Origin: Candidatus Thorarchaeota archaeon SMTZ1-45
GTDB lineage: Archaea > Asgardarchaeota > Thorarchaeia > Thorarchaeales > Thorarchaeaceae
Direction of reading: 5' to 3'
DNA length: 64,000 bases
NCBI GenBank assembly: GCA_001563335.1
Contig: LRSL01000109.1
Coordinates: 60,546-124,545 of the forward strand
The translations under genes and the position numbers were made by a program. This document shows positions 34,451-42,878 of this stretch, in pieces. The number at the start of each line of letters is the position of its first letter. The stretch's first letter is position 1. Below the pieces are notes generated by a model that was not told where the DNA came from, ran no database searches, and saw only the letters and a list, made by a program, of their open reading frames with translations.

Positions 34451-35005
34451 ATGACTGATACTATCTCTCGCGAAACCATAGACAACAATGAAATTGATAC
34501 CGAGTTCGTTGACAAGATAGTGCAAGCCGGAGCTGATAGAATACGTACTTGTATTCAATGTGGAACTTGTTCTAGTGCATGTCCAAGTGGAAGACGGACT
34601 GCCTTCAGAACTCGTGAGCTCATGCGAAAAGCATTACTTGGACTCAAAGAAGATGTGCTGTCAAGTACTGATCTTTGGCTGTGTTCTACATGTTACAATT
34701 GCTTAGAGAGATGTCCTAGACAAATCAAGGTCACAGATGCTATAATCATCATGAGGAACATGGCAGTAGATGACGGACTTATGCTACCTGAGCACAAGAA
34801 AGCCTCTCAGAAACTTCTCTCCACTGGTCATGCTGTCCCAATTGATGATGCTAATAGAGAGATACGAAAAGACCTAGGACTTGATGAACTTCCACCCACT
34901 ACTCACTCGAATAAGAAAGCCCTCAGCCAGGTACAAGAGATAATGAAGAGAACTGGTTTCAAAGACCTCATTAAAAGCCAAAAAGCGGGGGGACAGATGA
35001 GGTGA
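34451..35005 (+). CDS. hdrC: HdrC-type iron-sulfur subunit (third)
   Basis: This 184-residue protein has the two HdrC cluster motifs CIQCGTCSSACP (about 36-47) and CSTCYNCLERCP (about 78-89). It is close in sequence to the second HdrC, sharing the middle segment around RKALLGLKE and the C-terminal GHAVPxD piece, so the two pairs look like duplicates. ATG follows GAGG by six bases. Its stop overlaps the hdrB start as GTGA, so the subunits are translated together. Confidence 0.92.
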   Translation: MTDTISRETIDNNEIDTEFVDKIVQAGADRIRTCIQCGTCSSACPSGRRTAFRTRELMRKALLGLKEDVLSSTDLWLCSTCYNCLERCPRQIKVTDAIIIMRNMAVDDGLMLPEHKKASQKLLSTGHAVPIDDANREIRKDLGLDELPPTTHSNKKALSQVQEIMKRTGFKDLIKSQKAGGQMR

Positions 35006-35898
35006 CTGAATCACAGACATACTCTTTCTTCCTGGGTTGTGTGATGCCAAATCGTTTTCCGAATCTGGAGGCAAGCATTCGAGTTGTACTTCCCAGGTTG
35101 GGAATTAATCTTGAAGATCTTGAAGGGGCAAGTTGTTGTCCAGCTCCGGGTGTTGTTAGATCCTTTGACGAACCAACTTGGTTGGCTCTTGCATCAAGAA
35201 ACCTGGCTCTTGCAGAGATGTCAGGCAATGATATCATTACTGGTTGCAATGGATGCTATGGTACTTTCAAGGAAGCTCTCGCGGAAATCCACGAACATCC
35301 TATTAGGTTAAAAGAAGTCCAAAAAATCTTCAAAGGAATGGGACTCAAGTTCTCTGGTAAGGTTGAAGCAAGACATGTCATTGAGGTCATCAGCGAACTG
35401 GGTCCGGATCATATTCGAAACAAAGTCGCTCGGCCAATGAATGGAGTCAAGGTCGGTGTGCATTATGGATGTCATCTTCTAAAGCCTAGCAAAAATAGAC
35501 CCTGGAAACATAATCAGAGGCATACTTTTTTGGATGAACTTGTGGAATCAACGGGAGCTACAAGTGTAGATTATAAGGATAAAGACATGTGTTGTGGGGC
35601 TGGAGGAGGAGTGCGAGGGTCTCAAGTTGAGTTGAGTATTGACATAGCCAAGGAGAAACTTGACAATCTGATTGATGCTGGAGTCGACTGTATTGTTAAT
35701 GTTTGTTCTTTCTGCCACTTGCAGTATGAAACAGCCCAAGCAAAACTAAATGAGGAGCTAGGTGAGAGGAGATATCAGATTCCAGTTATCTATTACACTC
35801 AATTGCTTGGGCTGGCAATGGGACTAGATACAGCTGAATTAGGTCTTGACAAGCATATTATTAGTACAAGACCTCTACTTGACAAGGTTCTGGGCTAA
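35002..35898 (+). CDS. hdrB: HdrB-type subunit (third)
   Basis: This 298-residue protein has both CCG motifs: FLGCVMPNR, ASCCPAPG, TGCNGC and HYGCHLLKP, MCCGAGG, NVCSFC. It most resembles the second HdrB (CCPAPG form), supporting duplication of a hdrCB pair followed by inversion. The start is GTG at 35002. Its stop overlaps by four bases the stop of the convergent surface-protein gene. No hdrA is in the operon. Confidence 0.92.
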   Translation: MTESQTYSFFLGCVMPNRFPNLEASIRVVLPRLGINLEDLEGASCCPAPGVVRSFDEPTWLALASRNLALAEMSGNDIITGCNGCYGTFKEALAEIHEHPIRLKEVQKIFKGMGLKFSGKVEARHVIEVISELGPDHIRNKVARPMNGVKVGVHYGCHLLKPSKNRPWKHNQRHTFLDELVESTGATSVDYKDKDMCCGAGGGVRGSQVELSIDIAKEKLDNLIDAGVDCIVNVCSFCHLQYETAQAKLNEELGERRYQIPVIYYTQLLGLAMGLDTAELGLDKHIISTRPLLDKVLG

Positions 35899-36836
35899 AA
35901 CCACTTTCTTGCTGCATAGTAAACAACCAAAGCCATTATTCCACTTGAAAAGAGAAGTAATGCAATAAACACAATAATACGTAGCTCCATATCAGGCGTA
36001 GTGGTTGTTGTTGGTGTCGATGTTGGGGGAGTGGTTGTTGGCGTAACAACTGTTCCTGCAGTGAATGTATCATCAGATTGGTCTGTAGAGTAATATATGC
36101 CATCGGTCACTCTTACACGCACAATGTATGTATCGGTCCTGTTCAAACCGCTACAGTCCCATTCAAACCAAGTCTGATTCGTTGCAGATACAAGATGTAT
36201 ATAAGATGAACCAGAATCTGGTGAGTAATATACATCATAGAGAAATTCATCATCAAGGTTTCCATCAGAAACGGACCAGGTGATGTTATGGACAGATGTC
36301 CAATCCTCATTTCCATTGGGAGAGATTACTTTTACTTGAGGTATGAAATAGTTCCCTATGTAGACATCTGTGAACTCAAATGAGATCATTGACCCGTTTG
36401 TAAGCCAAGTAGAGGCATTGATAATGCATGTAGCATTGTTGCCAAGAGCGCGAGTATCAATCTCCAGTGTTGATTGATTATCTTCAATCAATAGAGTTGC
36501 TGGAATTGCAGGAGCTCGGACTTCAAGTCTTGATCTGTTCACAAGTGTGGGGGTCCATTTGGTTTTCAGAATCACATGGTCACCAGCAATAACATCGCCA
36601 GACTCTACTAGGGTTTCAGTCAAGTTTGTGCGAGTTGTATAACTAAGATTTAGTGTGGGAATTTCTGCAGAGGGGAAAAACTGCTGATGCGTTGACTCGA
36701 TTTCAGTTTTGCTGTCGAATACATAAGTGATTAGTGGCAAGGTCAGTGGTAACATTAGCAATAGAACGATCGCAAGTCCATTCCGTGCTGTTTTCAAATT
36801 TGTAGATTTATGTTTCATGCTTGTTTTCTCATTCAA
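35895..36836 (-). CDS. Surface-anchored extracellular protein with Thr/Pro linker
   Basis: This 313-residue protein has an N-terminal hydrophobic helix (about 17-40), an extracellular region with many N-x-S/T sites, a beta-rich domain with VKVISPNGNEDWTSVHNITWSVS (here about 168-190) resembling archaeal Ig- or fibronectin-like domains, a Thr/Pro-rich spacer (about 263-283) and a C-terminal membrane helix ending YYAARKWF. This is typical of an archaeal cell-surface protein held by both ends. Its start overlaps the end of the upstream membrane-bound regulator gene by four bases, so the two are one operon. Confidence 0.75.
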   Translation of the reverse strand: MNEKTSMKHKSTNLKTARNGLAIVLLLMLPLTLPLITYVFDSKTEIESTHQQFFPSAEIPTLNLSYTTRTNLTETLVESGDVIAGDHVILKTKWTPTLVNRSRLEVRAPAIPATLLIEDNQSTLEIDTRALGNNATCIINASTWLTNGSMISFEFTDVYIGNYFIPQVKVISPNGNEDWTSVHNITWSVSDGNLDDEFLYDVYYSPDSGSSYIHLVSATNQTWFEWDCSGLNRTDTYIVRVRVTDGIYYSTDQSDDTFTAGTVVTPTTTPPTSTPTTTTTPDMELRIIVFIALLLFSSGIMALVVYYAARKWF

Positions 36837-37303
36837 TCTCGTTCACCCTCTGGAAATGGCTGTTCTCTCCAAACCTTCAATGCCTCATACCATAGTATAG
36901 CGCAAGCAGAAACGAGCAGCAATAGAAGAACGATTGTATACCAGTTAGCGGTAAATGAGAACAATAGAGTACTAAGCGCGGCTGTGAGAGAGGTGTAAAA
37001 TGTCGCATAGAAGAGAAAACGGGGGACCATTATCCTACCCCGACCCATGAACTGATTCAGTATACCCATCCTCACATCGCGTCTGATTGTATATTGGCCA
37101 TGAACATCCTTCTCAACAAGGCCAAATTGTCTCAGACGTTCTAGATGATGCATTGAAAGCGATGGACTCGATAATTCAGCACCGCGTTGAATCTCACGTG
37201 CAGTCAAAGGTTGTGGGTGTCGTAACATATACCAGTAGACACTTAGAGTCTTACCTTTCACCAGCTCTGCCAACTCATCTTCAGTTGGTTCCTTAATGGT
37301 CAA
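36833..37303 (-). CDS. Winged-helix regulator with two membrane helices
   Basis: This 156-residue protein has a winged-helix domain at about 16-75 (PLTAREIQRGAELSSPSLSMHHLERL) followed by two hydrophobic helices (about 93-115 and 118-138). It should be a DNA-binding protein held at the membrane. Such one-component membrane regulators are frequent in archaea. It is cotranscribed with the surface protein downstream, which may be its sensor partner or target. No ligand site is evident. Confidence 0.75.
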   Translation of the reverse strand: MTIKEPTEDELAELVKGKTLSVYWYMLRHPQPLTAREIQRGAELSSPSLSMHHLERLRQFGLVEKDVHGQYTIRRDVRMGILNQFMGRGRIMVPRFLFYATFYTSLTAALSTLLFSFTANWYTIVLLLLLVSACAILWYEALKVWREQPFPEGERD

Positions 37304-37349
37304 GGGCTACGACTCCAATATTCTGAGAGCAGACTACTGCTGAAACACT

Positions 37350-37501
37350 CTTAAACTATGTTGATTGCGCTCCGCGAGGTTAGGTCCCTCAAGGTAAGGC
37401 TAAAATAGCTCGAGGGTGCGCCATGGGTCAGACCTGAACAGGTATCTGTAATGGTAAACACAGAGTGGACTCTTGTCAGAGGGTTCAAGGAGAAAACATT
37501 G
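37350..37501 (+). ncRNA. Possible structured leader upstream of the oxidoreductase operon
   Basis: A TATA-like CTTAAACTATG at about 37349-37359 would start a transcript near 37380. The 120 bases before the korD ATG can fold: CCCTC...GAGGG enclosing GCTA...TAGC (about 37382-37415), then CAGACCTGAACAGGTATCTG, a bulged hairpin (about 37430-37450). GCGC repeats on either side could extend the first stem. This could be a regulatory leader or small RNA, or just chance structure. I see no match to SRP RNA, RNase P RNA or tRNA. Confidence 0.3.
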
Positions 37502-37849
37502 ATGTCAGTGGTTCGGAAACCAATCACACCGAAACCTCCCAGAACAAGAGAGAAGGTGCTTGTTATCCTCAGGGAACAATGTAAACAATGCATGCTCTGT
37601 ATTGAGTTCTGCCCAAAGAACGTACTTTGCCTCACTGACATATACAATAGAAAAGGATACCATCCTGTGACTGCATGTGATATTGATGCATGTGTCAACT
37701 GTGAGTTCTGTGAACGAATATGTCCAGATATGGCAATCTTCTTGGCTGACCGAAAAGAGGCTGAAAGAGCGTACAAAGAAGGAGCTCTTGAAGAGGGCAC
37801 TGAGATACCTGAGTTTGAGAGAGATATACCAGAGAAGGAGGAAAAATAG
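37502..37849 (+). CDS. korD: 2-oxoacid:ferredoxin oxidoreductase delta (ferredoxin) subunit
   Basis: This is the ferredoxin-like subunit of a four-subunit 2-oxoacid:ferredoxin oxidoreductase, carrying two 4Fe-4S clusters: CKQCMLCIEFCP (about 27-38) and CVNCEFCERICP (about 62-73). I start at ATG 37502, nine bases after AAGGAG, rather than at 37451. The protein is 115 residues, ending in a charged tail EIPEFERDIPEKEEK. It directly precedes the alpha subunit gene, and its end contains AAGGAGG. Confidence 0.9.
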   Translation: MSVVRKPITPKPPRTREKVLVILREQCKQCMLCIEFCPKNVLCLTDIYNRKGYHPVTACDIDACVNCEFCERICPDMAIFLADRKEAERAYKEGALEEGTEIPEFERDIPEKEEK

Positions 37850-37864
37850 CTGCCTGAACGGGTC

Positions 37865-38989
37865 ATGTTCACAATGGGTGATATAGCATGTGCAGAAGGC
37901 GCTCTGAGTGCAGGTTGCCGTTACTTTGGGGGGTATCCAATCACTCCTGCAACAGAGATTGCTGAGTGGATGTCTCAGAGAATGCCTGAGCTTGGAGGTG
38001 CTTATGTTCAATACGAGGACGAGATAGCTTCCATCACCAGTGTCATCGGAGCTTCTTGGACAGGAGTCAAATCGATGAGTGCCACTTCGGGACCAGGTGT
38101 GAGTCTCATGCTAGAAGCAATCGGTCTTGCAGTAATGACAGAAACTCCACTTGTCTTGGTAAATATTATGCGTGGTGGTCCAAGTACCGGTCAGCCAACA
38201 AAAGGACAACAGGGAGATGTAATGCAGGCGAAATGGGGTAGTCATGGAGACTACCAAATTATAGCTTTGACACCCGCTTCTGTCCAAGAAATGTTTGACC
38301 AGACTGTGCAAGCTTTCAATCTCTCTGAAAGATATCGAACTCCTGTTTTTGTACTAGCTGATGAAACAGTAGGTCACATGAGAGAACGTCTAGTGATTCC
38401 GGATGAAAAAGACCTGAAGCTCGAATATCGTAAGCTACCAACAGTCGACCCTTCAGAGTATCTTCCCTTCAAAGCAGATGATGATGATTTAGTACCACCA
38501 ATGGCACTATTTGGATCTAAGTATCAATTCTATGCAACTGGATTGACCCACGATGAACGTGGATACCCAAGCGATAAAGAGGATATTCAGATTGAGCTTG
38601 TTACGCGTCTGAACAATAAGATTCTCCACAATGCTGACAAGATAATTGACGTTGAGCGATTCATGCTTGATGATGCAAAAATAGCAGTGATTTCATATGG
38701 AACACCGTCTAGGAGTGCAAAGAGAGCAATCAGGGATGCGCGTGAAGAAGGCATCAAGGTAGGTATGCTCAGGCTCAAGACTGTATGGCCATTTCCAGAG
38801 AAAGAAATAGCTCAACTAGCTTCGGAGGTAAATCAGATTATTGTGGCTGAGCAAAATCTGGGACAGGTCTACTACATGGTGAAGGCATTTGCTTCACCCA
38901 CTCCAGTCCATCTCATGACAAAACCAGCAGGTATGCCTCAAATACCGCATGAAATTCTTGAAAAGATTAGAGAAGTCCAGACACTATAG
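37865..38989 (+). CDS. korA: 2-oxoacid:ferredoxin oxidoreductase alpha subunit
   Basis: This 374-residue protein is the alpha subunit of a KorAB-type enzyme, which decarboxylates a 2-oxoacid with CoA and reduces ferredoxin. The start GDIACAEGALSAGCRYFGGYPITPATEIAEW fits the family (shown here in part around residues 5-35), as do GVKSMSATSGPGVSLM and the transketolase C-domain. The frame runs straight through from the korD stop: a strong AAGGAGG is nine bases before a CTG at 37850, but 24 bases before the first ATG. Substrate could be 2-oxoglutarate or a branched or aryl oxoacid. Confidence 0.92.
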   Translation: MFTMGDIACAEGALSAGCRYFGGYPITPATEIAEWMSQRMPELGGAYVQYEDEIASITSVIGASWTGVKSMSATSGPGVSLMLEAIGLAVMTETPLVLVNIMRGGPSTGQPTKGQQGDVMQAKWGSHGDYQIIALTPASVQEMFDQTVQAFNLSERYRTPVFVLADETVGHMRERLVIPDEKDLKLEYRKLPTVDPSEYLPFKADDDDLVPPMALFGSKYQFYATGLTHDERGYPSDKEDIQIELVTRLNNKILHNADKIIDVERFMLDDAKIAVISYGTPSRSAKRAIRDAREEGIKVGMLRLKTVWPFPEKEIAQLASEVNQIIVAEQNLGQVYYMVKAFASPTPVHLMTKPAGMPQIPHEILEKIREVQTL

Positions 38990-39328
38990 TCTTGTTCAAC
39001 TGTATCATGTGATGGTTCTTCCTTTTTCATGTTCGATTCGAATCATGTGACAGTTGATATTTGTTCGAATCAAGAAGAAATGAAAATGCCAAATAAATTA
39101 GAAATAATTCAAAATTTTACAAAAGATGGTCATTTCACAAGCTAAAAAATCCCGAAGACTTTATTTCAATTTGTAACCGAATGAATATGCAAATGGTTCT
39201 GTTGAATCGTGGAACTAAGATGTAAATCCGTTAGAAACAGAGTCACCATGGCGCGTCACCAATGCTTCAATAGGCAATAAAGTTCGGATCTCATTTTTCG
39301 TGAACCTCAATCACTGGGAAGTGTAGAA
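38990..39328 (+). promoter_or_regulatory. 339-base AT-rich intergenic region with nested repeats
   Basis: No gene is seen here. Its first 80 bases contain an inverted pair AACTGT (38998-39003) and ACAGTT (39050-39055), two direct copies of ATCATGTGA (39004-39012 and 39042-39050), the perfect palindrome GATTCGAATC (39035-39044) and another TTCGAATC (39064-39071). The rest is AT-rich and probably carries the promoter of the large HdrA fusion gene. It looks like a control region separating it from korA. Confidence 0.4.
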
Positions 39329-42300
39329 ATGGTGATTTCAGATGATACAAGGATTGGGGTGTTTGTCTGCCACTGCGGTTTGAACATCGCTGGTACCGTT
39401 GATGTGAGCATGGTGAGTGAACATGCTAAAAAACTCCCAAATGTGGCTCACTCAGCAGACTTGATGTTTACCTGTTCAACAGATGGCTTGAAGACAATTC
39501 AAGATGCAATCAGAGAGTTTGACTTGAACAGGGTGATTGTTGCCTCGTGCACCCCAAGAACTCACGAGCCAATTTTCCGAAAGACAATAGAAGATGCAGG
39601 CCTCAATCGGTTTCTCTTTGAGATGGTAAATATCAGGGAACATGTTTCTTGGTGTACAATGCATGATGAAGAAGGTGCAAATGAGAAAGCCAAACGCTTA
39701 ATTGAAATGGCTGTGGCTAGAGCAAGGTTTCTCGAACCTTTGGATCCAGAGAGTGTTTCAATTATCCCAGAAATTGCAGTGATTGGGGGCGGTGTGTCTG
39801 GTATCTCTGCCGCACTTAGTGCAGCACATGCTGGATATCAAGTTCATCTAATAGAACGTCTTCCCACAATCGGAGGACAGATGGCACTCTTGGACAAGGT
39901 GTTTCCTCAAAACGACTGTGCTATTTGTATATTGGGTCCAATAATGGCTTCAGTTGAACATCATCCAAACATCAACCTGATGACCCTTAGTGAATTGGAG
40001 GAAGTAGATGGATATGTGGGAAATTTCAAATTGAAGGTCCGAAAGATGGCGCGATACATAGACTCTGAGAAATGCAATTCCTGTGGTGAGTGTGTTTCAG
40101 TATGTCCAGTTTCTATTTCCAATGATTATGAGTTTGGTCTTGTTGATGGCAAGGCAATCTACAGACCATTTCCACAAGCTGTACCTAATACCTTTTCAAT
40201 TGAAAAAAGAGGAATATCTCCTTGCAGAAACGCATGTCCTGCCAAAGTGAACAATCAAGCATTCATTGCACTCACCCGAGACGGACGAATGAAAGAGGCG
40301 CTTAACGTCCTTCGGGATGCGGCACCACTCCAACGAGTTCTCGGGCGTGTCTGTCATCATCCTTGTGAGGATAATTGTATTAGACGCGAACGTGATGATG
40401 CAGTCGCCATCAGGCAATTGAAGAGGTATGTGGCAGACTATGTAGCAGAGAATGAAAGCGATGTTCCAGAGAGAATAGAACCATCACAACCTGAGAAGAT
40501 TGCAGTAGTTGGGGCGGGTCCATCTGGATTGACATGCGCCCTTGACCTTCTATCCAAGGGCTATCCGGTCACCGTCTTTGATTCATCTAATAAGCCAGGT
40601 GGTCTAATCTCAAGCTGTATCCCAGAGTATCGTGTTTCGAGTGATATTGCCATGCAGGATATTAAATGGATACTTGGTCATGGCATTACTGTTCAGTTGA
40701 ATACCACAATTGGGAAGGACGTTAGCTTAGACCAACTTAGGAAAGACTTTGATGCAATATATATCGCAGTAGGTGCACAAAATCCTGCTAAGTTGAATCT
40801 TGAAGGCATGGAGAAGAAAGGAGTCTTGTACGGACTTCCATTCCTAAAGATGGCTAAGAGAGGAAAACCAATCAAGAGTTTCGGAAATGATGTTATCATA
40901 ATTGGTGGGGGAAATGTAGGGATTGATTGTGCTAGGACTTCGGTTAGGCTTGGTGCTAAGAAGGTCACACTTGTATGTCTAGAGACAAGAGATCTAACAT
41001 CACCAGATAGAATGCCTGCTCACGATTGGGAGATTGAAGCTGCGGAGGAGGAGAGAGTAAAGATATTGGGCTCTCTTGGTCCAACAAAGATAATCAGTAA
41101 AGGTGGAGTGGTAACAGGACTTGAAACAAGAGTCTGTTCCTCTGTATACACACCTGACGGTAAGTTTTCTCCAATATTCTCTAAAGATGCAGGTCCCACA
41201 ATCAAGGGTGACACGGTCATAATTGCCATAGGACAGAGGTCAGATCTCACAGGTCTAGAGAAGTTAGATTCAACTCAAGGCGGGAAACTCATAGTTGACA
41301 AAGATACTCTTGAAACCAACATTCCTGGCGTCTTTGCGGGAGGGGATGTGGTGACTGGACCCTCGAGTGTGATTGAAGCCATTGCACATGGCAAAGAGGC
41401 TGCCGAATCAATTCATCGATATTTGACAGGGACAGATCTCTATACGGGACGACAACGTGAGATACATGTTATATCCTCTGATGAGGTAAATCTGAAACAG
41501 TTTCCAAGATCAATCAGAGCAAAGACAAAAACTTTGAGTAGCAAAAAACGAAGGTCCAGCTTTGAAGAAGTAGAGCTTGGTTTTCTGAAAAAGGTTGCTG
41601 CACAAGAAGCAGAACGATGCATGAGTTGTGCTGTATGCAGCGAGTGTAAGACATGTCTTGAAAAGTGCGAGGCTGATGCTATTGATCATGATATGGTGGA
41701 TGAATTGGTGGAGCTAAATGTAGGTGCTATAATAGTGGCTACGGGAGGAGAATCATACAAACCAATTGAATCAAGAGAATATGGTTTTGGTTTTCTCCCA
41801 GATGTTGTCACAAACGCACAGTTCGAGAGAATTACTAATGCTGCAGGACCGACCCATGGTAAAATCAAACGCCCATCTGACGGAAAGACACCTGAGAGCG
41901 TTGCATTCATTCAGTGTGTTGGCTCAAGAGACCCTCGAGCAGAATCAGACTACTGCTGTTATTTTGGCTGTGAGAATTCACTCAAGCAAGCCACGCAGAT
42001 TAAGGAGAAGTATCCAGATACAGAAGTTAATATCTATGCAATCGATGTTCGAACCCATGGACCCGGATATGAAGACCTCTACCAGCGGGCATTGAACATG
42101 GGTGTGATTGTCATTAAAGGTAAGGCTTCGGAAGTTGAGGATGACCCTGCTAGTAATGGTGTAAGAGTATTTGCAGAGGACCTCTACACTGGTCGAAATA
42201 CATCACTAACCTACGATATGGTCGTACTTGCCACACCTATGCGCCCTCAGCACGATTCTATAGATTTTGCTCGAAAACTTGGCGTGAATACTGACCGACA

Positions 42301-42715
42301 TGGCTTCTTCTTATGTGCGCATCCAAAACTTCGACCTGTTGAGTCGTTCAAAGATGGCGTATTCTTTGCAGGCGCCTGTGTTGGACCAGCAGATATTAGG
42401 AATGCAGTCGCTCAAGGAAGAGGGGCTGCAGCAATGGCTCAGTCTCTGATATCATCTGGGAGTTTTGATATTGAGCCTATCTATGCTGAGATTGACAATG
42501 ACAAATGTAACAAATGTGAGCTATGTGCTGATTTCTGCCCATATTCAGCGCCTATACTAGAGGAGGATGAAATGGTCATAATGAAGGAGCTATGTCAGGG
42601 TTGTGGAACGTGTGCCGCAGGATGTCCACAAGAAGCTATTGACATGAGGCATTACAAGCGTAGTCAGATAATTCCTATGATTCATACTGCAGCTGGCAAG
42701 ACATCTGAGAAATAG
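39329..42715 (+). CDS. hdrA: HdrA with inserted GltD/NfnB-type NAD(P)H:flavin module
   Basis: This 1128-residue protein is HdrA interrupted by a second oxidoreductase. Residues 8-140 are the HdrA N-terminal domain (VFVCHCGLNI), the HdrA FAD motif GGGVSG is at 153-158, and a 4Fe-4S site CNSCGECVSVCP at 249-260. From about 295 to 700 a complete GltD/NfnB-like unit is inserted: cysteine domain with CRNAC and CHHPCEDNC (299-350), FAD motif GAGPSG (395-400), NAD(P) motif GGGNVG (526-531) and AGGDVVTGP (670-678). HdrA resumes with a cysteine-rich site (764-780) and ends in two 4Fe-4S sites (1060-1070, 1089-1099). It lies between korDA and korBC, so ferredoxin-NAD(P)H electron transfer is likely; direction and acceptor are unknown. 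Confidence 0.9.
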   Translation: MVISDDTRIGVFVCHCGLNIAGTVDVSMVSEHAKKLPNVAHSADLMFTCSTDGLKTIQDAIREFDLNRVIVASCTPRTHEPIFRKTIEDAGLNRFLFEMVNIREHVSWCTMHDEEGANEKAKRLIEMAVARARFLEPLDPESVSIIPEIAVIGGGVSGISAALSAAHAGYQVHLIERLPTIGGQMALLDKVFPQNDCAICILGPIMASVEHHPNINLMTLSELEEVDGYVGNFKLKVRKMARYIDSEKCNSCGECVSVCPVSISNDYEFGLVDGKAIYRPFPQAVPNTFSIEKRGISPCRNACPAKVNNQAFIALTRDGRMKEALNVLRDAAPLQRVLGRVCHHPCEDNCIRRERDDAVAIRQLKRYVADYVAENESDVPERIEPSQPEKIAVVGAGPSGLTCALDLLSKGYPVTVFDSSNKPGGLISSCIPEYRVSSDIAMQDIKWILGHGITVQLNTTIGKDVSLDQLRKDFDAIYIAVGAQNPAKLNLEGMEKKGVLYGLPFLKMAKRGKPIKSFGNDVIIIGGGNVGIDCARTSVRLGAKKVTLVCLETRDLTSPDRMPAHDWEIEAAEEERVKILGSLGPTKIISKGGVVTGLETRVCSSVYTPDGKFSPIFSKDAGPTIKGDTVIIAIGQRSDLTGLEKLDSTQGGKLIVDKDTLETNIPGVFAGGDVVTGPSSVIEAIAHGKEAAESIHRYLTGTDLYTGRQREIHVISSDEVNLKQFPRSIRAKTKTLSSKKRRSSFEEVELGFLKKVAAQEAERCMSCAVCSECKTCLEKCEADAIDHDMVDELVELNVGAIIVATGGESYKPIESREYGFGFLPDVVTNAQFERITNAAGPTHGKIKRPSDGKTPESVAFIQCVGSRDPRAESDYCCYFGCENSLKQATQIKEKYPDTEVNIYAIDVRTHGPGYEDLYQRALNMGVIVIKGKASEVEDDPASNGVRVFAEDLYTGRNTSLTYDMVVLATPMRPQHDSIDFARKLGVNTDRHGFFLCAHPKLRPVESFKDGVFFAGACVGPADIRNAVAQGRGAAAMAQSLISSGSFDIEPIYAEIDNDKCNKCELCADFCPYSAPILEEDEMVIMKELCQGCGTCAAGCPQEAIDMRHYKRSQIIPMIHTAAGKTSEK

Positions 42716-42795
42716 TGTTCAATGATGGTAACGAGTATAGGCACTTCAAATATCACCATTTTCTGCATGTTTCAAGATCTGATAGATTCTAGAAG

Positions 42796-42857
42796 AGTTG
42801 CATAAAAAAGGTTAATTTATAAGCTCTCGAGTCTGATAGTTGCATGAAATAGGTTAA
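42796..42857 (+). promoter_or_regulatory. Two near-identical 20-base repeats flanking a TATA box
   Basis: AGTTGCATAAAAAAGGTTAA (42796-42815) recurs as AGTTGCATGAAATAGGTTAA (42838-42857), 18 of 20 bases equal and 42 bases apart, about four helical turns. A TATA box AATTTATAAG (42814-42823) lies between them and predicts a transcription start near 42848, inside the second copy. They are strong candidates for operator sites, perhaps for the HTH protein encoded next. Confidence 0.55.
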
Positions 42858-42878
42858 CTCTTTGAGGATTTGGATTTC

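Noticed and set aside
26179..35898. Methanogenic heterodisulfide reductase function
   Set aside because: No methyl-CoM reductase or other methanogenesis gene is seen in the window, so reduction of CoM-S-S-CoB should not be assumed.
39031..39075. TTCGAATC sequences resembling a tRNA T-loop
   Set aside because: No matching acceptor, D or anticodon stems can be formed around them; they are short palindromic repeats.
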